Shown: positions 37,267-47,590, numbered from the stretch's first letter. The stretch: DNA of 64,000 nt from Leisingera caerulea DSM 24564 (GCF_000473325.1 NZ_KI421513.1:1559217-1623216); one strand, 5' to 3'. The notes: generated by a model not told the origin, from the letters alone. Made by a program: numbers and translations.

Positions 37267-38091
37267 CTATCCCAGCCGTTTGTGCGCGGTGACCGGGCCG
37301 TCGCCCTGGGCTTCGATCCGTTCGATAGCCGCAGCAATGGGTTCGATGGCCACCGCCATGTCATGGGCATTGGCGTGGATCAGCGTTTCAGCATCCCGCA
37401 CCAGCGCAACGTGGCCCTTCCAGAACAGCAGGTCGCCGCGCCGGTAGTCTCCAGCGGGAGCCGGGCCGCCCAGCTCGGCCTCTTGCATGTCGCTGTCGCC
37501 GGGGCAGGGGGTGCCGCAGGCTAGCAGCGCGGCCTGCACCAGGCCGGAGCAGTCGATGCCGAAGCGGCTGTTGCCGCCCCAGAGGTAGGGCGTGCCGAGG
37601 AACAGTTCCGCCACTGTCACCGGGTCGCCGGTGTGGGCGCCCAGCGGCGAGAGGTGGCGGGCGGGGATGAAGCCAAGTGTGGTTTCCAAAAACCGGCCGG
37701 TGCCGCCCAGAACCTGCACCCGGCTGCCGTGGCTGAGGGCATGGGTTTCCGGCGATTTGAAATCATCTGCCGTATAGGCGTGGGTGGCCGGGGCGCTGAC
37801 CCAGTGGGTCGCTTCGAAAGGCGCGGTCAGGGAGGGGCCGGGCACGTAGCCCACATAGGAATCCTTGGCCGCCTGCAGAAAGGCCCAGCCGTCGCGGTCC
37901 TCATACACCGTGACCGGCTCGCCATAGACAAGCTGGCGGTCGCGGGTGCCGTCCGGTGCGCGGAGGAGATCCGCAACCGGCACGCCGATGCGGGCGGCGG
38001 TGCCGTCGGCGCGCAGCAGCCCGTCCGGCGCATCGCGCAGATGGGCTGCGGCAACGCGCTCGTTCACCGGTGTGCGGCGGCGGTCTGCCAT
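37267..38091 (-). CDS. C40 (NlpC/P60) family peptidase with SH3-like N-terminal region
   Basis: 274 residues, no signal peptide visible. The N-terminal half contains two SH3-like segments (VYGEPVTVYEDRDGWAFLQAA and the one around HGSRVQVLGG). The C-terminal NlpC/P60 domain has TPYLWGGNSRFGIDCSGLVQ with the catalytic Cys near 190, KGHVALV with the His near 240, and a third polar residue in IHANAH. Homologues cut gamma-D-glutamyl-diaminopimelate bonds in murein peptides. It lies directly downstream of the M17 peptidase; a GTG at 38100 overlapping that stop is an alternative start. The pair suggests murein-peptide recycling. Confidence 0.88.
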   Translation of the reverse strand: MADRRRTPVNERVAAAHLRDAPDGLLRADGTAARIGVPVADLLRAPDGTRDRQLVYGEPVTVYEDRDGWAFLQAAKDSYVGYVPGPSLTAPFEATHWVSAPATHAYTADDFKSPETHALSHGSRVQVLGGTGRFLETTLGFIPARHLSPLGAHTGDPVTVAELFLGTPYLWGGNSRFGIDCSGLVQAALLACGTPCPGDSDMQEAELGGPAPAGDYRRGDLLFWKGHVALVRDAETLIHANAHDMAVAIEPIAAAIERIEAQGDGPVTAHKRLG

Positions 38092-38096
38092 CCCGG

Positions 38097-39479
<1,383 letters not shown>

Positions 39480-39563
39480 CGAAATACTCCGGTTGCAATC
39501 ATTTCTGATGCGCCAGAGTAGCCGCCGCAGCGCGGCCTGCAAGCCCTGCGGGAAGCGGAGGTA

Positions 39564-39920
39564 TCAGATCGTCATGTCCTGCTGGTCCCAGACCGCGGTC
39601 AGCGAGCGTTCGCCCACGCGCATCAGGCGGAACAGAATCGCCGCTACCGCCGGCGCATCCTCGGCGTCGATGGCTGCGGTCACGTCATTGGCAATCGACG
39701 CCAGCGCCGTCATGCCGATCTGATCGGCAATCGCGATCAGCGACCGGGCGCTTTTGCGCAGGTTCGCCATTTCATTCTGCCGCCACAGACGCTCGCAATG
39801 CGTCAGGCGGACAGCCATCTCTTCGATTGCACGGCAGACGACGTCCTCGGCGCCGGTTTCGCCGAGCTGCTCATACAGCGCGGTGAGTTTGTCAGGATCG
39901 AGGCGCACTGTTTCCGAGTG
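39564..39920 (-). CDS. Small helical protein, possibly degenerate Hpt-like
   Basis: 118 residues from ATG 39920 (a GTG at 39953 would add 11). All helical, soluble. No named family recognised. The segment NLRKSARSLIAIADQIGMTALASIANDV recalls the phosphotransfer helix of Hpt domains, in which the pattern is AHSLKG; here Arg stands where the phosphorylated His would be. Thus a phosphotransfer role is not supported. Neither start has a good ribosome site. Monocistronic, 84 bp upstream of the M17 peptidase gene. Confidence 0.72.
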   Translation of the reverse strand, partial: HSETVRLDPDKLTALYEQLGETGAEDVVCRAIEEMAVRLTHCERLWRQNEMANLRKSARSLIAIADQIGMTALASIANDVTAAIDAEDAPAVAAILFRLMRVGERSLTAVWDQQDMTI

Positions 39921-40100
39921 CATTACTGTTAGTATATTGGCCACCACTTTCACCCAAATTCTTTATGCCCCCACGGCACGTCTGCCAATCTGCGCCCGAC
40001 AAGTTTTCAAAAGGTTTCCAGCAGGGTGTTCAAATCTCTCGAATTTGCGGACAATGCAGGGTATCAAGCCCGGCAACACGAATGTTGACAGGACATGACA

Positions 40101-40751
40101 ATGGAATTTGCCAAACCCCTGCCCAGTTATCTGGTGACCCGCTACCATGGATGGAAGGCCACATCCTATGAGGAGAATCAGGGCTGGTACCGCCGCCTGG
40201 CAACCGAAGGCCAGCGGCCGCGGGCGATGGTAATCTCCTGCTGCGACAGCCGGGTGCATGTGACCTCGATCTTCGGGGCCGACCAGGGCGAGTTTTTCAT
40301 TCACCGCAATATCGCCAACCTGGTGCCGCCCTATGCGCCGGACGGCGACCATCACGGCACCTCGGCGGCGGTGGAATATGCGGTGACCGCGCTGAAGGTG
40401 GCGCATCTGATCGTGCTGGGCCATTCGCAGTGCGGCGGCGTGCAGGGCTGCATCGACATGTGCAAGGGCCAGGCGCCGCAGCTGGAAGAGAAGACCAGCT
40501 TTGTCGGCCGCTGGATGGAGATCCTGAAGCCCAAATTCGAGGGTGTGGCGGATATCGAGGACCCGGTGGACCAGGCGCGCCAGTTTGAGCGCCAAGCCGT
40601 TGTCGCGTCTATGGAAAACCTGATGACTTTCCCGTTCATCGAATCGGCGGTCAAGGCCGGGGAGCTGAGCCTGCACGGGCTGTGGACCGATATCGGCGAG
40701 GGCGGGCTGGAATGCTACGACCCCAAGACGGGGGCTTTTCTGCCGGTCTGA
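40101..40751 (+). CDS. Beta-class carbonic anhydrase
   Basis: Interconverts CO2 and bicarbonate. 216 residues with the zinc ligands Cys47, His108 and Cys111 (SCCDSRV, LGHSQCGG) and the Asp49-Arg51 dyad. FFIHRNIANLVPP and GTSAAVEYAVTALKV are further signatures of the plant-type beta class. ATG 40101 is used because AGGA lies 7 nt upstream; ATG 40095 is too close to it. The stop codon lies in the left arm of the terminator hairpin shared with the convergent DUF3095 gene. Confidence 0.95.
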   Translation: MEFAKPLPSYLVTRYHGWKATSYEENQGWYRRLATEGQRPRAMVISCCDSRVHVTSIFGADQGEFFIHRNIANLVPPYAPDGDHHGTSAAVEYAVTALKVAHLIVLGHSQCGGVQGCIDMCKGQAPQLEEKTSFVGRWMEILKPKFEGVADIEDPVDQARQFERQAVVASMENLMTFPFIESAVKAGELSLHGLWTDIGEGGLECYDPKTGAFLPV

Positions 40752-40768
40752 GGTCAGACCTTTTCTTT
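40745..40768 (+). terminator. Terminator hairpin containing stop codons of two convergent genes
   Basis: GGTCTGA (40745-40751), GG, TCAGACC (40754-40760), then TTTTCTTT (40761-40768). The left arm includes the carbonic anhydrase TGA; the right arm includes the TGA of the minus-strand gene. On the plus strand it is a good intrinsic terminator; on the minus strand the hairpin is not followed by T. Confidence 0.82.
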
Positions 40769-41917
40769 GCCGTTTCCGAATGCAGCCGCCAGATTGGCGG
40801 CTGCTTGCGTATAGCCGCCCGCGGCCCCGTCGACAAAATGCACATGGGCGTCCTCAACCGGGGAGGGCACGATGCAGGTGACCAGCGCGGCGTCCTGTTC
40901 ATGCAGGCCGAACTCAACCAGCCCGGCCTCTGCCGCCCGCTCCAGCTGGCGGCGGATCCGGTCGCGGATGCCGGCCGTGCAGTCCAGCGTCATCTTCAGG
41001 CCGTCGTCGAACTTGCGGAAATCCGAGTTGGCCTTGAGCACGGACAGGTAATGCACCGGGTCAAACCTGCCGGCCCGCCGTTTGCTGAGGAAGATCAGCC
41101 CGGCGAGGGCGCTGTGCGCCAAAAGATAAAGCTTCCGTAAAATCAGAGGGGTTTTGCCGCGCGAGGATTGCGCCTCCAGCGCCAGCCCGGCGGGCGGAAA
41201 GCCCAGTTTGGGCCCGGTTTCGGGGACCGGGTGGCCGTTGTCTTTCAGTTCGCCGGCCACAGCCAGCAGGCGGGAGGAGAACCGGGCAAATGCCTGCGGG
41301 TCCGCGCCGGGCGCGGGCTGTGCCACCACCGACAGGATGATGCCGTTGCGCGCGGGCGTGTTGCTCCAGCGGCAGGAGAGGCCGGAGAGATCGGGCGCTT
41401 CGGCCTGCGGGTCAGGCGGCACCTCGAAGGCGCCCGCCTTCATCTGCGCCTCGGCCCAGGCCAGGCCGCCGCCGCTGAACATGGCGAAATCGGCGTGGTC
41501 CGACACCGCATAACGGGCGATTCTCACGTCCTGCCCCTCTGTCCGGATCCAGCGGAGCGGCAGCATGGCGGCGCGCAGGCTGACGCCGAATTCCGTCTCG
41601 GTCCAGCTGCGCAAAGCGGCCAGAACGCGCCGGGCGGTCTCCTGGTGGCGCGGCGGCACCGCAAAGGCGGCGCCATCGCCGCCGAAGATGTACGGAAAGG
41701 CCTCGCCCGGCAGCGCGTTGCGCATGGCGGCGATCACCGCGGCACCGATCATGTTCACAGTCTTGTAGCGGCCGGCCGCGACCAGCGCGGTGGAGTTCAC
41801 GATATCGGTGCAGCACAGGTGCCAGTCCGGCGGCAGCGGCGCAAAGGCTTCCGGAGCGGACAAGCTGTCAAAGCTGCGGACCTTGGGGAGGCTGTCGTAG
41901 AAGCTGTCCGTTGTCAT
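40754..41917 (-). CDS. DUF3095 protein, class III nucleotidyl cyclase-like
   Basis: 387 residues, cytoplasmic. The N-terminal half resembles the catalytic fold of class III adenylate/guanylate cyclases: LCCTDIVNSTALVAAGRYKTVN (Asp38 at the first metal position) and YIFGGDGAAFAVP (Asp81 at the second). The C-terminal part (KLYLLAHSALAGLIFLSKRRAGRFDPVHYL, FRKFDDGLKMTLDCT) is specific to DUF3095. Cyclase activity is not shown for this family as far as I know. GGAG precedes the start. Convergent with carbonic anhydrase, 2 bp apart at the stops. Confidence 0.84.
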   Translation of the reverse strand: MTTDSFYDSLPKVRSFDSLSAPEAFAPLPPDWHLCCTDIVNSTALVAAGRYKTVNMIGAAVIAAMRNALPGEAFPYIFGGDGAAFAVPPRHQETARRVLAALRSWTETEFGVSLRAAMLPLRWIRTEGQDVRIARYAVSDHADFAMFSGGGLAWAEAQMKAGAFEVPPDPQAEAPDLSGLSCRWSNTPARNGIILSVVAQPAPGADPQAFARFSSRLLAVAGELKDNGHPVPETGPKLGFPPAGLALEAQSSRGKTPLILRKLYLLAHSALAGLIFLSKRRAGRFDPVHYLSVLKANSDFRKFDDGLKMTLDCTAGIRDRIRRQLERAAEAGLVEFGLHEQDAALVTCIVPSPVEDAHVHFVDGAAGGYTQAAANLAAAFGNGKEKV

Positions 41918-42056
41918 GCGTTCCCGCTCCGGTCCTTGGCCCCGGTGATCCGTGCCAGAGGTCTGTTTTTGTGACCTGCGGTTTCTACCTAAACAATTTG
42001 TGCGCCGGGGCCAAACATGCAAGCTGTGCGGCGGAAACAAAAAACGGGGACGGAAG

Positions 42057-43229
42057 ATGCAGGCCGGATTGATCTTGTTGTGCCTGGCCTATGTGCTGAG
42101 CCAGTTTTTCCGCGCTTTCCTGGCGGTGCTGTCGGGGGTGCTGGGGCAGGATATCGGCGCGGCGCCGGATGACCTGGCGTTTGCCTCGGGCATGTGGTTC
42201 CTGTCCTTTGCGGCGATGCAGCTGCCGGTCGGCTGGGCGCTGGACCATGCAGGCCCGCGCCGGACAGCGGCGGTGCTGCTGCTGCTGGGCGGCGGCGGCG
42301 GCGCGGCGCTGTTTGCCGCGGCCACGGCGCCCCTGCATGTGAGCATCGCGATGTTCCTGATCGGCATCGGCTGCTCGCCGGTGCTGATGGCGTCCTATTA
42401 TATCTTTGCCCGCCAGTATCCGCCCGCCCGCTTTGCCACCCTGGCGGCGCTGATGCTGGGGGTGGGTTCGGCCGGCAATCTGGTCGCCTCGTATCCGACC
42501 GCGCTGGCGGTGGATCTGTTCGGCTGGCGCGGCACGCTGGCGGGGCTGGCGGCGGTGTCGGTCGCGGTGGCGGCGGGGATCTTTGTGACGGTCAGCGACC
42601 CGGACAAGCCGGATGGCGAGCATAAAGGGTCAGTGCTGGACCTGCTGAAGATGCCGGTGATGTGGGCGATCTTCCCGCTGATGCTGGTGGCCTATGCGCC
42701 TTCGGGCGCGCTGAGGGGGCTGTGGATCGGACCCTACCTGAGCGATCTCTACGGGCTCAGCACCCAGCAGGTGGGGCTGGCGACCCTGGTGATGGGCGCG
42801 GCTATGATTGCCGGGACCTTTGCCTATGGCCCGCTGGACCGGATGCTGGGCACCCGCAAATGGGTCATTCTGGGCGGCAACCTGCTGGGCTGCGCGGCGC
42901 TGGGCGGGCTGATCCTGGCGGGCGGGCTGCCGGTCTGGATGCCGGTGGTGCTGATGGCCGCCGTTGGGTTCTTTGGCGCGTCTTTCCCGGTGATCATGGC
43001 GCATGGCCGGGCCTTTGTGCCGCCGCACCTGGCGGGGCGCGGCGTGACGCTGCTGAACTTCTTTGGCATTGGCGGCGTGGGAATCATGCAATTCGCCACC
43101 GGCCGCATTCACGCAAATCTGGCTGGAGCAGACCCATCCTTGCCCTATACGGGCATTTTCGGCTTCTTTCTGGTGTGCCTGGCGGCGGGATGCGCAATTT
43201 ATCTGCTCAGCCGCGACAGCATGGACTGA
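42057..43229 (+). CDS. MFS transporter
   Basis: 390 residues with 12 hydrophobic segments. Helix 1 starts LILLCLAYVLSQFFRAFLAV; loop 2-3 is a short form of the MFS signature (GWALDHAGPRRTAAVLLLLG), and the middle loop is SDPDKPDGEHKGS. The substrate cannot be predicted. The ATG at 42057 follows GGGACGGA; the frame is open further upstream, but those residues are unrelated. Divergent from the DUF3095 gene. Confidence 0.88.
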   Translation: MQAGLILLCLAYVLSQFFRAFLAVLSGVLGQDIGAAPDDLAFASGMWFLSFAAMQLPVGWALDHAGPRRTAAVLLLLGGGGGAALFAAATAPLHVSIAMFLIGIGCSPVLMASYYIFARQYPPARFATLAALMLGVGSAGNLVASYPTALAVDLFGWRGTLAGLAAVSVAVAAGIFVTVSDPDKPDGEHKGSVLDLLKMPVMWAIFPLMLVAYAPSGALRGLWIGPYLSDLYGLSTQQVGLATLVMGAAMIAGTFAYGPLDRMLGTRKWVILGGNLLGCAALGGLILAGGLPVWMPVVLMAAVGFFGASFPVIMAHGRAFVPPHLAGRGVTLLNFFGIGGVGIMQFATGRIHANLAGADPSLPYTGIFGFFLVCLAAGCAIYLLSRDSMD

Positions 43230-43311
43230 TCCGCCCCTTTAAACTTTTGCCCGGAGGCATTATCACTCCCGCGCCGGCCATGGGGCCGGGCAATACTGGA
43301 GAAACAGACAA

Positions 43312-44334
43312 ATGGGTTACCGCATCGTCGTCGTTGGCGCCACTGGCAACGTGGGCCGCGAAATGCTGAACATCCTGGCCGAGCGCCAGTTCCCTGTGGA
43401 TGAGATTGCTGTGCTGGCAAGCCGCAAATCTCTCGGCACCGAAGTCAGCTTTGGCGATAAGACACTCACTACCCAGGATCTGGACACCTTTGATTTCACC
43501 GGCTGGGACATGGCGCTGTTTGCCGTGGGCTCCGCCGCGACCAAGGATTACGCGCCCAAGGCGGCGGCTGCCGGCTGCACCGTGATCGACAACTCGTCGC
43601 TGTACCGCTACGATCCGGACATCCCGCTGATCGTGCCGGAGGTGAACCCGCAGGCGATCCACGGCTATGCCAAGAAGAACATCATCGCCAACCCCAACTG
43701 CTCCACCGCGCAGATGGTTGTCGCGCTGAAGCCGCTGCATGACCGCGCCAGGATCAAGCGCGTTGTGGTGTCGACCTACCAGTCGGTGTCCGGCTCCGGC
43801 AAAGACGCGATCGACGAGCTGTGGGATCAGACCAAGGCGGTTTATAACCCGACCCAGGACGTGCCGCCGAAGGTCTATCCCAAGCAGATCGCCTTCAACG
43901 TCATTCCGCATATCGACGTCTTCATGGACGACGGTTCGACCAAGGAAGAGTGGAAGATGGTGGCCGAGACCAAGAAGATCGTCGATCCGGCGATCAAGGT
44001 CACCGCGACCTGCGTCCGGGTGCCGGTGTTTGTCGGCCACTCTGAATCCATCAACATCGAGTTCGAGGACTTCCTGGACGAGGACGAAGCCCGCGATATC
44101 CTGCGCGAGGCGCCGGGCATCATGGTGATCGACAAGCGCGAAGCCGGCGGCTACGTGACCCCGGTGGAATGCGTCGGCGATTTCGCCACCTTCATCAGCC
44201 GCATCCGCCAGGATTCGACCCTCGATAACGGCCTGAACCTGTGGTGCGTCAGCGACAACCTGCGCAAGGGCGCGGCGCTGAACGCGGTGCAGATTGCCGA
44301 ACTGCTGGGCCGTGAGGTCCTGAAGAAGGGCTAA
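43312..44334 (+). CDS. asd: Aspartate-semialdehyde dehydrogenase
   Basis: Reduces aspartyl phosphate to aspartate semialdehyde on the way to lysine/diaminopimelate, threonine and methionine. 340 residues with NADP motif VVGATGNVGREM near residue 7, active-site Cys in IANPNCSTAQM near 131, and CVRVPVFVGHSESINIEF with the conserved Arg/His near 233-240. GGAG lies 10 nt before the ATG. Followed by a strong terminator, so it is probably monocistronic. Confidence 0.97.
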   Translation: MGYRIVVVGATGNVGREMLNILAERQFPVDEIAVLASRKSLGTEVSFGDKTLTTQDLDTFDFTGWDMALFAVGSAATKDYAPKAAAAGCTVIDNSSLYRYDPDIPLIVPEVNPQAIHGYAKKNIIANPNCSTAQMVVALKPLHDRARIKRVVVSTYQSVSGSGKDAIDELWDQTKAVYNPTQDVPPKVYPKQIAFNVIPHIDVFMDDGSTKEEWKMVAETKKIVDPAIKVTATCVRVPVFVGHSESINIEFEDFLDEDEARDILREAPGIMVIDKREAGGYVTPVECVGDFATFISRIRQDSTLDNGLNLWCVSDNLRKGAALNAVQIAELLGREVLKKG

Positions 44335-44355
44335 GCCTTATATCCTTTTGGTGAG

Positions 44356-44390
44356 GGGGCCGCTTCGGAAGAGGCGGCCCCTTTTCTTTT
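44356..44390 (+). terminator. Rho-independent terminator of asd
   Basis: 8-bp stem GGGGCCGC (44356-44363)/GCGGCCCC (44374-44381) followed by TTTTCTTTT, 22 nt after the stop. Confidence 0.92.
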
Positions 44391-44469
44391 GCACGGCTGC
44401 CGGGGCGCGGGCGGGCCCGGTAATTTGAAGGGGAGAGCACAGCAACCGCCGCAGACAGAGGAAACCGCC

Positions 44470-44853
44470 ATGATCGCCCTGCAGGATTTCAGCACCGCCA
44501 CCCCCGCAACGCAGATGCTTCCGTCCTTTGCTCCGCTGCAGCTGCCGCAGCGATCCGCCGCCGCGGCACGCCCTGAGCCGCAGCGCCAGCCCCGGCTGAG
44601 CTGCGTTACGGCGGCTGAACTGAAGCAGCATGTCGCCAGCGAGTTCAGTTCTGCCGGGGACTGGTTCACCCTGTGCCGCGGGCTGCGCCGCAAGGGGCTG
44701 TGCCTGCGGATGCGCGGCGAGGATCTGTGGCTGTTCGATGCAACCAGCCTCACCGCGATCTCCTCCTGCGAGGATCTGGGGATCGACCCGGAGGAGCTGG
44801 AGCTGCGGTTTGGCCCGTCGCAGCCGCAGCGGCCCTCTGCCCAGGCGGCCTGA
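44470..44853 (+). CDS. Hypothetical protein
   Basis: 127 residues, no family recognised. The first 55 residues are Pro/Ala/Gln-rich and probably disordered. Then comes a compact domain: LSCVTAAELKQHVASEFSSA, DWFTLCRGLRRKGLCLRMRG, DLWLFDATSLTAISSCEDLG and GIDPEELELRFGP. The latter pattern suggests a small alpha/beta fold with a short basic helix. AGAGGAAA precedes the ATG. Flanked by two terminators, so it is its own transcript. Confidence 0.75.
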   Translation: MIALQDFSTATPATQMLPSFAPLQLPQRSAAAARPEPQRQPRLSCVTAAELKQHVASEFSSAGDWFTLCRGLRRKGLCLRMRGEDLWLFDATSLTAISSCEDLGIDPEELELRFGPSQPQRPSAQAA

Positions 44854-44896
44854 GCGTTCTGGCCACGCCGGGGGCGGAAGGGTAGGCTTGGCGTCA

Positions 44897-44924
44897 GGCG
44901 GGCGGGTTTTGCCCGCCCTGTTTT
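44897..44924 (+). terminator. Terminator after the 127-residue hypothetical gene
   Basis: 7-bp stem GGCGGGC (44897-44903)/GCCCGCC (44911-44917), then CTGTTTT, 44 nt after the stop and 18 nt before the next ATG. Confidence 0.75.
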
Positions 44925-44942
44925 CCTGATTGAGAGATGCCA

Positions 44943-46613
44943 ATGCGATTTTCCTTGATGGTTTTTGCCTTCTCCTGCTGTGCCTTGGCTGCCGCGCCGG
45001 CGGCGGCGGACGAAATTCCGGTCAGCAGCCGGGTGTCCCAGGTGACCCTGTACCCGGGGCTGGCCGAAGTGACGCGCAGCGCGGCGCTGACGCTTGCCGA
45101 AGGGCGGCACCGGCTGATCCTGCAGAATGTGCCGCACTCTGCGCGGCTGAGCAGCCTGCAAGTGGAGATCGCCGGGGCCCGCCGCCTTGCCACGCAGCTG
45201 CGCCAGGATTACGTGCCGCCGCGCGATGCGGATGATCCGCAGATCGACGCCGCCAAGGCGCGTGTCCGCGAGGCGGAGGCCCGCATCGCTGCGGTCCGCG
45301 ATGAGGCGGAGCGGGCCCGGGCCGGTGTCAGGGCGGCGGAAGCCGCGATCGGCTTCCTGCAGCAGCTGGGCGGCAACGAGGGGCTGGCGCAGGCCGATGC
45401 TGCCGCGCTCAGCGCGATTGCCCGGATGATTTCGGAAGAGGCCGCGGATGCCAGCCAGGCGGCAGTGGCCGCCGGGGCTGAGGCGCGGCGGATTGAGCTG
45501 CAGCTGGAGAATCTGGAGGAAGACCTGGCAGAGGCCCGCGCGGCGCTGGCGGCGCTCATGCTGGAAGACCGCGACCGGCTGTTCATTGCGGTGGATATCG
45601 AGGCTGACCAGGCGGGCGAAGGCGCGGTGACGGTCCGCTATCTCACGCAAGGTGCCGGAAGCATCGGCTGGCAGCCGTCTTATGAAATGCACCTCAGCAC
45701 CGGGGACGCTGCTGCGGATGCGGCTGAAGTCACCCTGAAGCGGGCGGTGCTGCTGGCTCAGGACACCGGCGAGAACTGGCAGGATGTGGCGCTGACGCTG
45801 TCGACGGCAACACCTTCGGGGCAGGGCAGCCCCTCTGCGCTGCATCCCTGGCTGCGCCGGCTTGAGGCGCCGGAGCTGCCGCGGGCGCAAAAGCGGCTGA
45901 ATTCGTTTGAGTCTGACATGGGATCCCTGGCGGAGCCGGCGGCAGAGGCGGCCGCAGTTGCTGAGGAGGCGCTTGAGTGGAGCGCGGATCGCAGCGGTGC
46001 TGCTGTCACCTACCGGTTTGGCGCGCCGGTCACCGTGGCCTCCGGCGCCGATCTGCTGCGTCTGGAGATGGACAGCCTGACTTCGGCTGCCGAGGTGCGG
46101 GCGGTGGCGGTGCCGTCGCGGGATGAGACCGCCTATAGGGTGGCAGAATTCACCAACAGCTTTGGCGAGCAGCTGCTGGCCGCGGCTGACGTGCCGCGCT
46201 TTGCGGATGGCAAGCTGATTGCGGTTGAGGATTTTGCAGGGCTGGCGCCGGGGGCGGAGATGGAGGCCGGGTTCGGCCCTGTCGAGGGTCTGCGGCTCAG
46301 CCGCGATGTGCTGGATCAGAGCGAAGGCGGCCAGGGGCTGATCACGCGCAGCAGCCAGCAGGTGCAGGCGGTGGAGATCGAGGTGGAGAACCTGACCGGG
46401 CAGGACTGGCCGGTGCGGGTGCTGGACCGGGTGCCCTATTCGCAGCAGGACGATCTGGAGATCGGCTGGAGCGCCAAACCGCGGCCTGCGGAGACGGATG
46501 TGGAGAAGCAGCGCGGCATCCTGGCCTGGGACCTGGAGCTGGCAGCAGGTGAAAGCCGCACCATCCGGCTGGACACCACGCTGAACTGGCCCGAGGGTAT
46601 GGTGCTGCGCTGA
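44943..46613 (+). CDS. DUF4139 / mucoidy-inhibitor MuiA-like exported protein
   Basis: 556 residues. Signal peptide MRFSLMVFAFSCCALAAAPAAA. The N-terminal DUF4140 part (VTLYPGLAEVTRSAALTLAEGRHRLILQNVP), a central coiled coil (about 95-200, highly charged) and the C-terminal DUF4139 beta domain (LTQGAGSIGWQPSYEMHLSTGD, NWQDVALTLSTATPS, VEIEVENLTGQDWPVRVLDRVPY) follow the MuiA family order. The family was named from a mucoidy phenotype; the molecular function is unknown. ATG 44943 is preferred over 44937 for ribosome-site spacing (GAGAG). Confidence 0.88.
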   Translation: MRFSLMVFAFSCCALAAAPAAADEIPVSSRVSQVTLYPGLAEVTRSAALTLAEGRHRLILQNVPHSARLSSLQVEIAGARRLATQLRQDYVPPRDADDPQIDAAKARVREAEARIAAVRDEAERARAGVRAAEAAIGFLQQLGGNEGLAQADAAALSAIARMISEEAADASQAAVAAGAEARRIELQLENLEEDLAEARAALAALMLEDRDRLFIAVDIEADQAGEGAVTVRYLTQGAGSIGWQPSYEMHLSTGDAAADAAEVTLKRAVLLAQDTGENWQDVALTLSTATPSGQGSPSALHPWLRRLEAPELPRAQKRLNSFESDMGSLAEPAAEAAAVAEEALEWSADRSGAAVTYRFGAPVTVASGADLLRLEMDSLTSAAEVRAVAVPSRDETAYRVAEFTNSFGEQLLAAADVPRFADGKLIAVEDFAGLAPGAEMEAGFGPVEGLRLSRDVLDQSEGGQGLITRSSQQVQAVEIEVENLTGQDWPVRVLDRVPYSQQDDLEIGWSAKPRPAETDVEKQRGILAWDLELAAGESRTIRLDTTLNWPEGMVLR

Positions 46614-46644
46614 GGCTGGCGTTGCGCATGTCCGCAGCGGGAAT

Positions 46645-46724
46645 GCTCCCGCCCGTCGTCAGGTATTGAAAATCCCTTCCTCCCGTTGGGCGTGGCACCG
46701 CGCAGAGCGCGGTGCCACGCCCAA
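46645..46724. repeat. REP-like GC palindrome element, copy B
   Basis: GCTCCCGCCCG (46645-46655), GTTGGGC (46685-46691), perfect 18-bp stem (46686-46703 and 46707-46724) with loop AGA, then GGCCGC. Lies between the convergent DUF4139 gene and the hpa operon end. Confidence 0.8.
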
Positions 46725-46804
46725 GGCCGCTGCCGCTGCGCTGGCAAAGCCAGGGCTGCGGCCGGGCACGGGAGGGCTTCTTTTTTGCGGCTTGCGCTTG
46801 GTGG

Positions 46805-47575
46805 CTAGACTGCCTTCCACTTGGCAGCGAGATCGCGGGCGTTTCTGGCCAGCACCATCACGTCAATGCCCACCGCCAGGAACTGCGCGCCCATGTCGGC
46901 GTAGGCCTGGGTGGCCTCATCGGTGGTGCCGAGTATGCCGGGGGCGGTGCCTGCGGCCTTGATGCGGGTTATGGCATCGGCGATCACCGCACGGACCTCC
47001 GGGTGGGCGGAGTTGCCCTGGTGGCCCATGTCGGTGGACAGGTCCGCGGGCCCGATGAAGACGCCGTCGATGCCCTCGACCTGCAGGATCTCGTCCAACG
47101 CGGCCATCCCGGCGCGGTTTTCCACCTGCACCAGCAGGCAGACCTCCTGATCGGCGGTCTGGATGTACTCAGAGACCGAGCCGAACATGGTGGCGCGCGC
47201 CGCCGTGGCGCCGACCCCGCGCACGCCCTTGGGCGGGTAATGGCAGGCACGGACCAGCTCGCGGGCCTGATCAGCGCTTTCGACAATCGGCACCAGCACT
47301 GTCTGCGCGCCCGCATCCAGCACCTGCTTGATCATCCAGGTCTCGCCCACAGGCACCCGCACCACCGGATGGCTGGGAGAGGCCGCCAGCGCCATCAGCT
47401 GGTCGCGGATCGAGCGGATGTCGTTGGGCGCATGCTCGCCGTCGATCACCAGCCAGTCAAAGCCGCAGGTGCCCATGATCTCGGCGATCTGGCCTTCGGC
47501 AAAGCTCATCCAGCAGCCGATCTGGCGCTCACCCTTGGCAAGGGCCTGCTTGAAAGTGTTCTTGGGCGCGGGCAT
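46805..47575 (-). CDS. hpcH: 4-hydroxy-2-oxo-heptane-1,7-dioate aldolase (HpcH/HpaI)
   Basis: Class II aldolase cutting 4-hydroxy-2-oxoheptanedioate into pyruvate and succinate semialdehyde, the last step of the homoprotocatechuate pathway. The 256 residues show GCWMSFAEGQIAEIMGTCGFDWLVIDGEHAP (catalytic His and metal site), VRVPVGETWMIKQVLDAGAQ, VQVENRAG and FIGPADLSTDMGHQG. Length is typical. It is the distal gene of the operon, 15 bp after hpaH. Confidence 0.94.
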   Translation of the reverse strand: MPAPKNTFKQALAKGERQIGCWMSFAEGQIAEIMGTCGFDWLVIDGEHAPNDIRSIRDQLMALAASPSHPVVRVPVGETWMIKQVLDAGAQTVLVPIVESADQARELVRACHYPPKGVRGVGATAARATMFGSVSEYIQTADQEVCLLVQVENRAGMAALDEILQVEGIDGVFIGPADLSTDMGHQGNSAHPEVRAVIADAITRIKAAGTAPGILGTTDEATQAYADMGAQFLAVGIDVMVLARNARDLAAKWKAV

Positions 47576-47590
47576 GGGCGAGGCCTCCTG

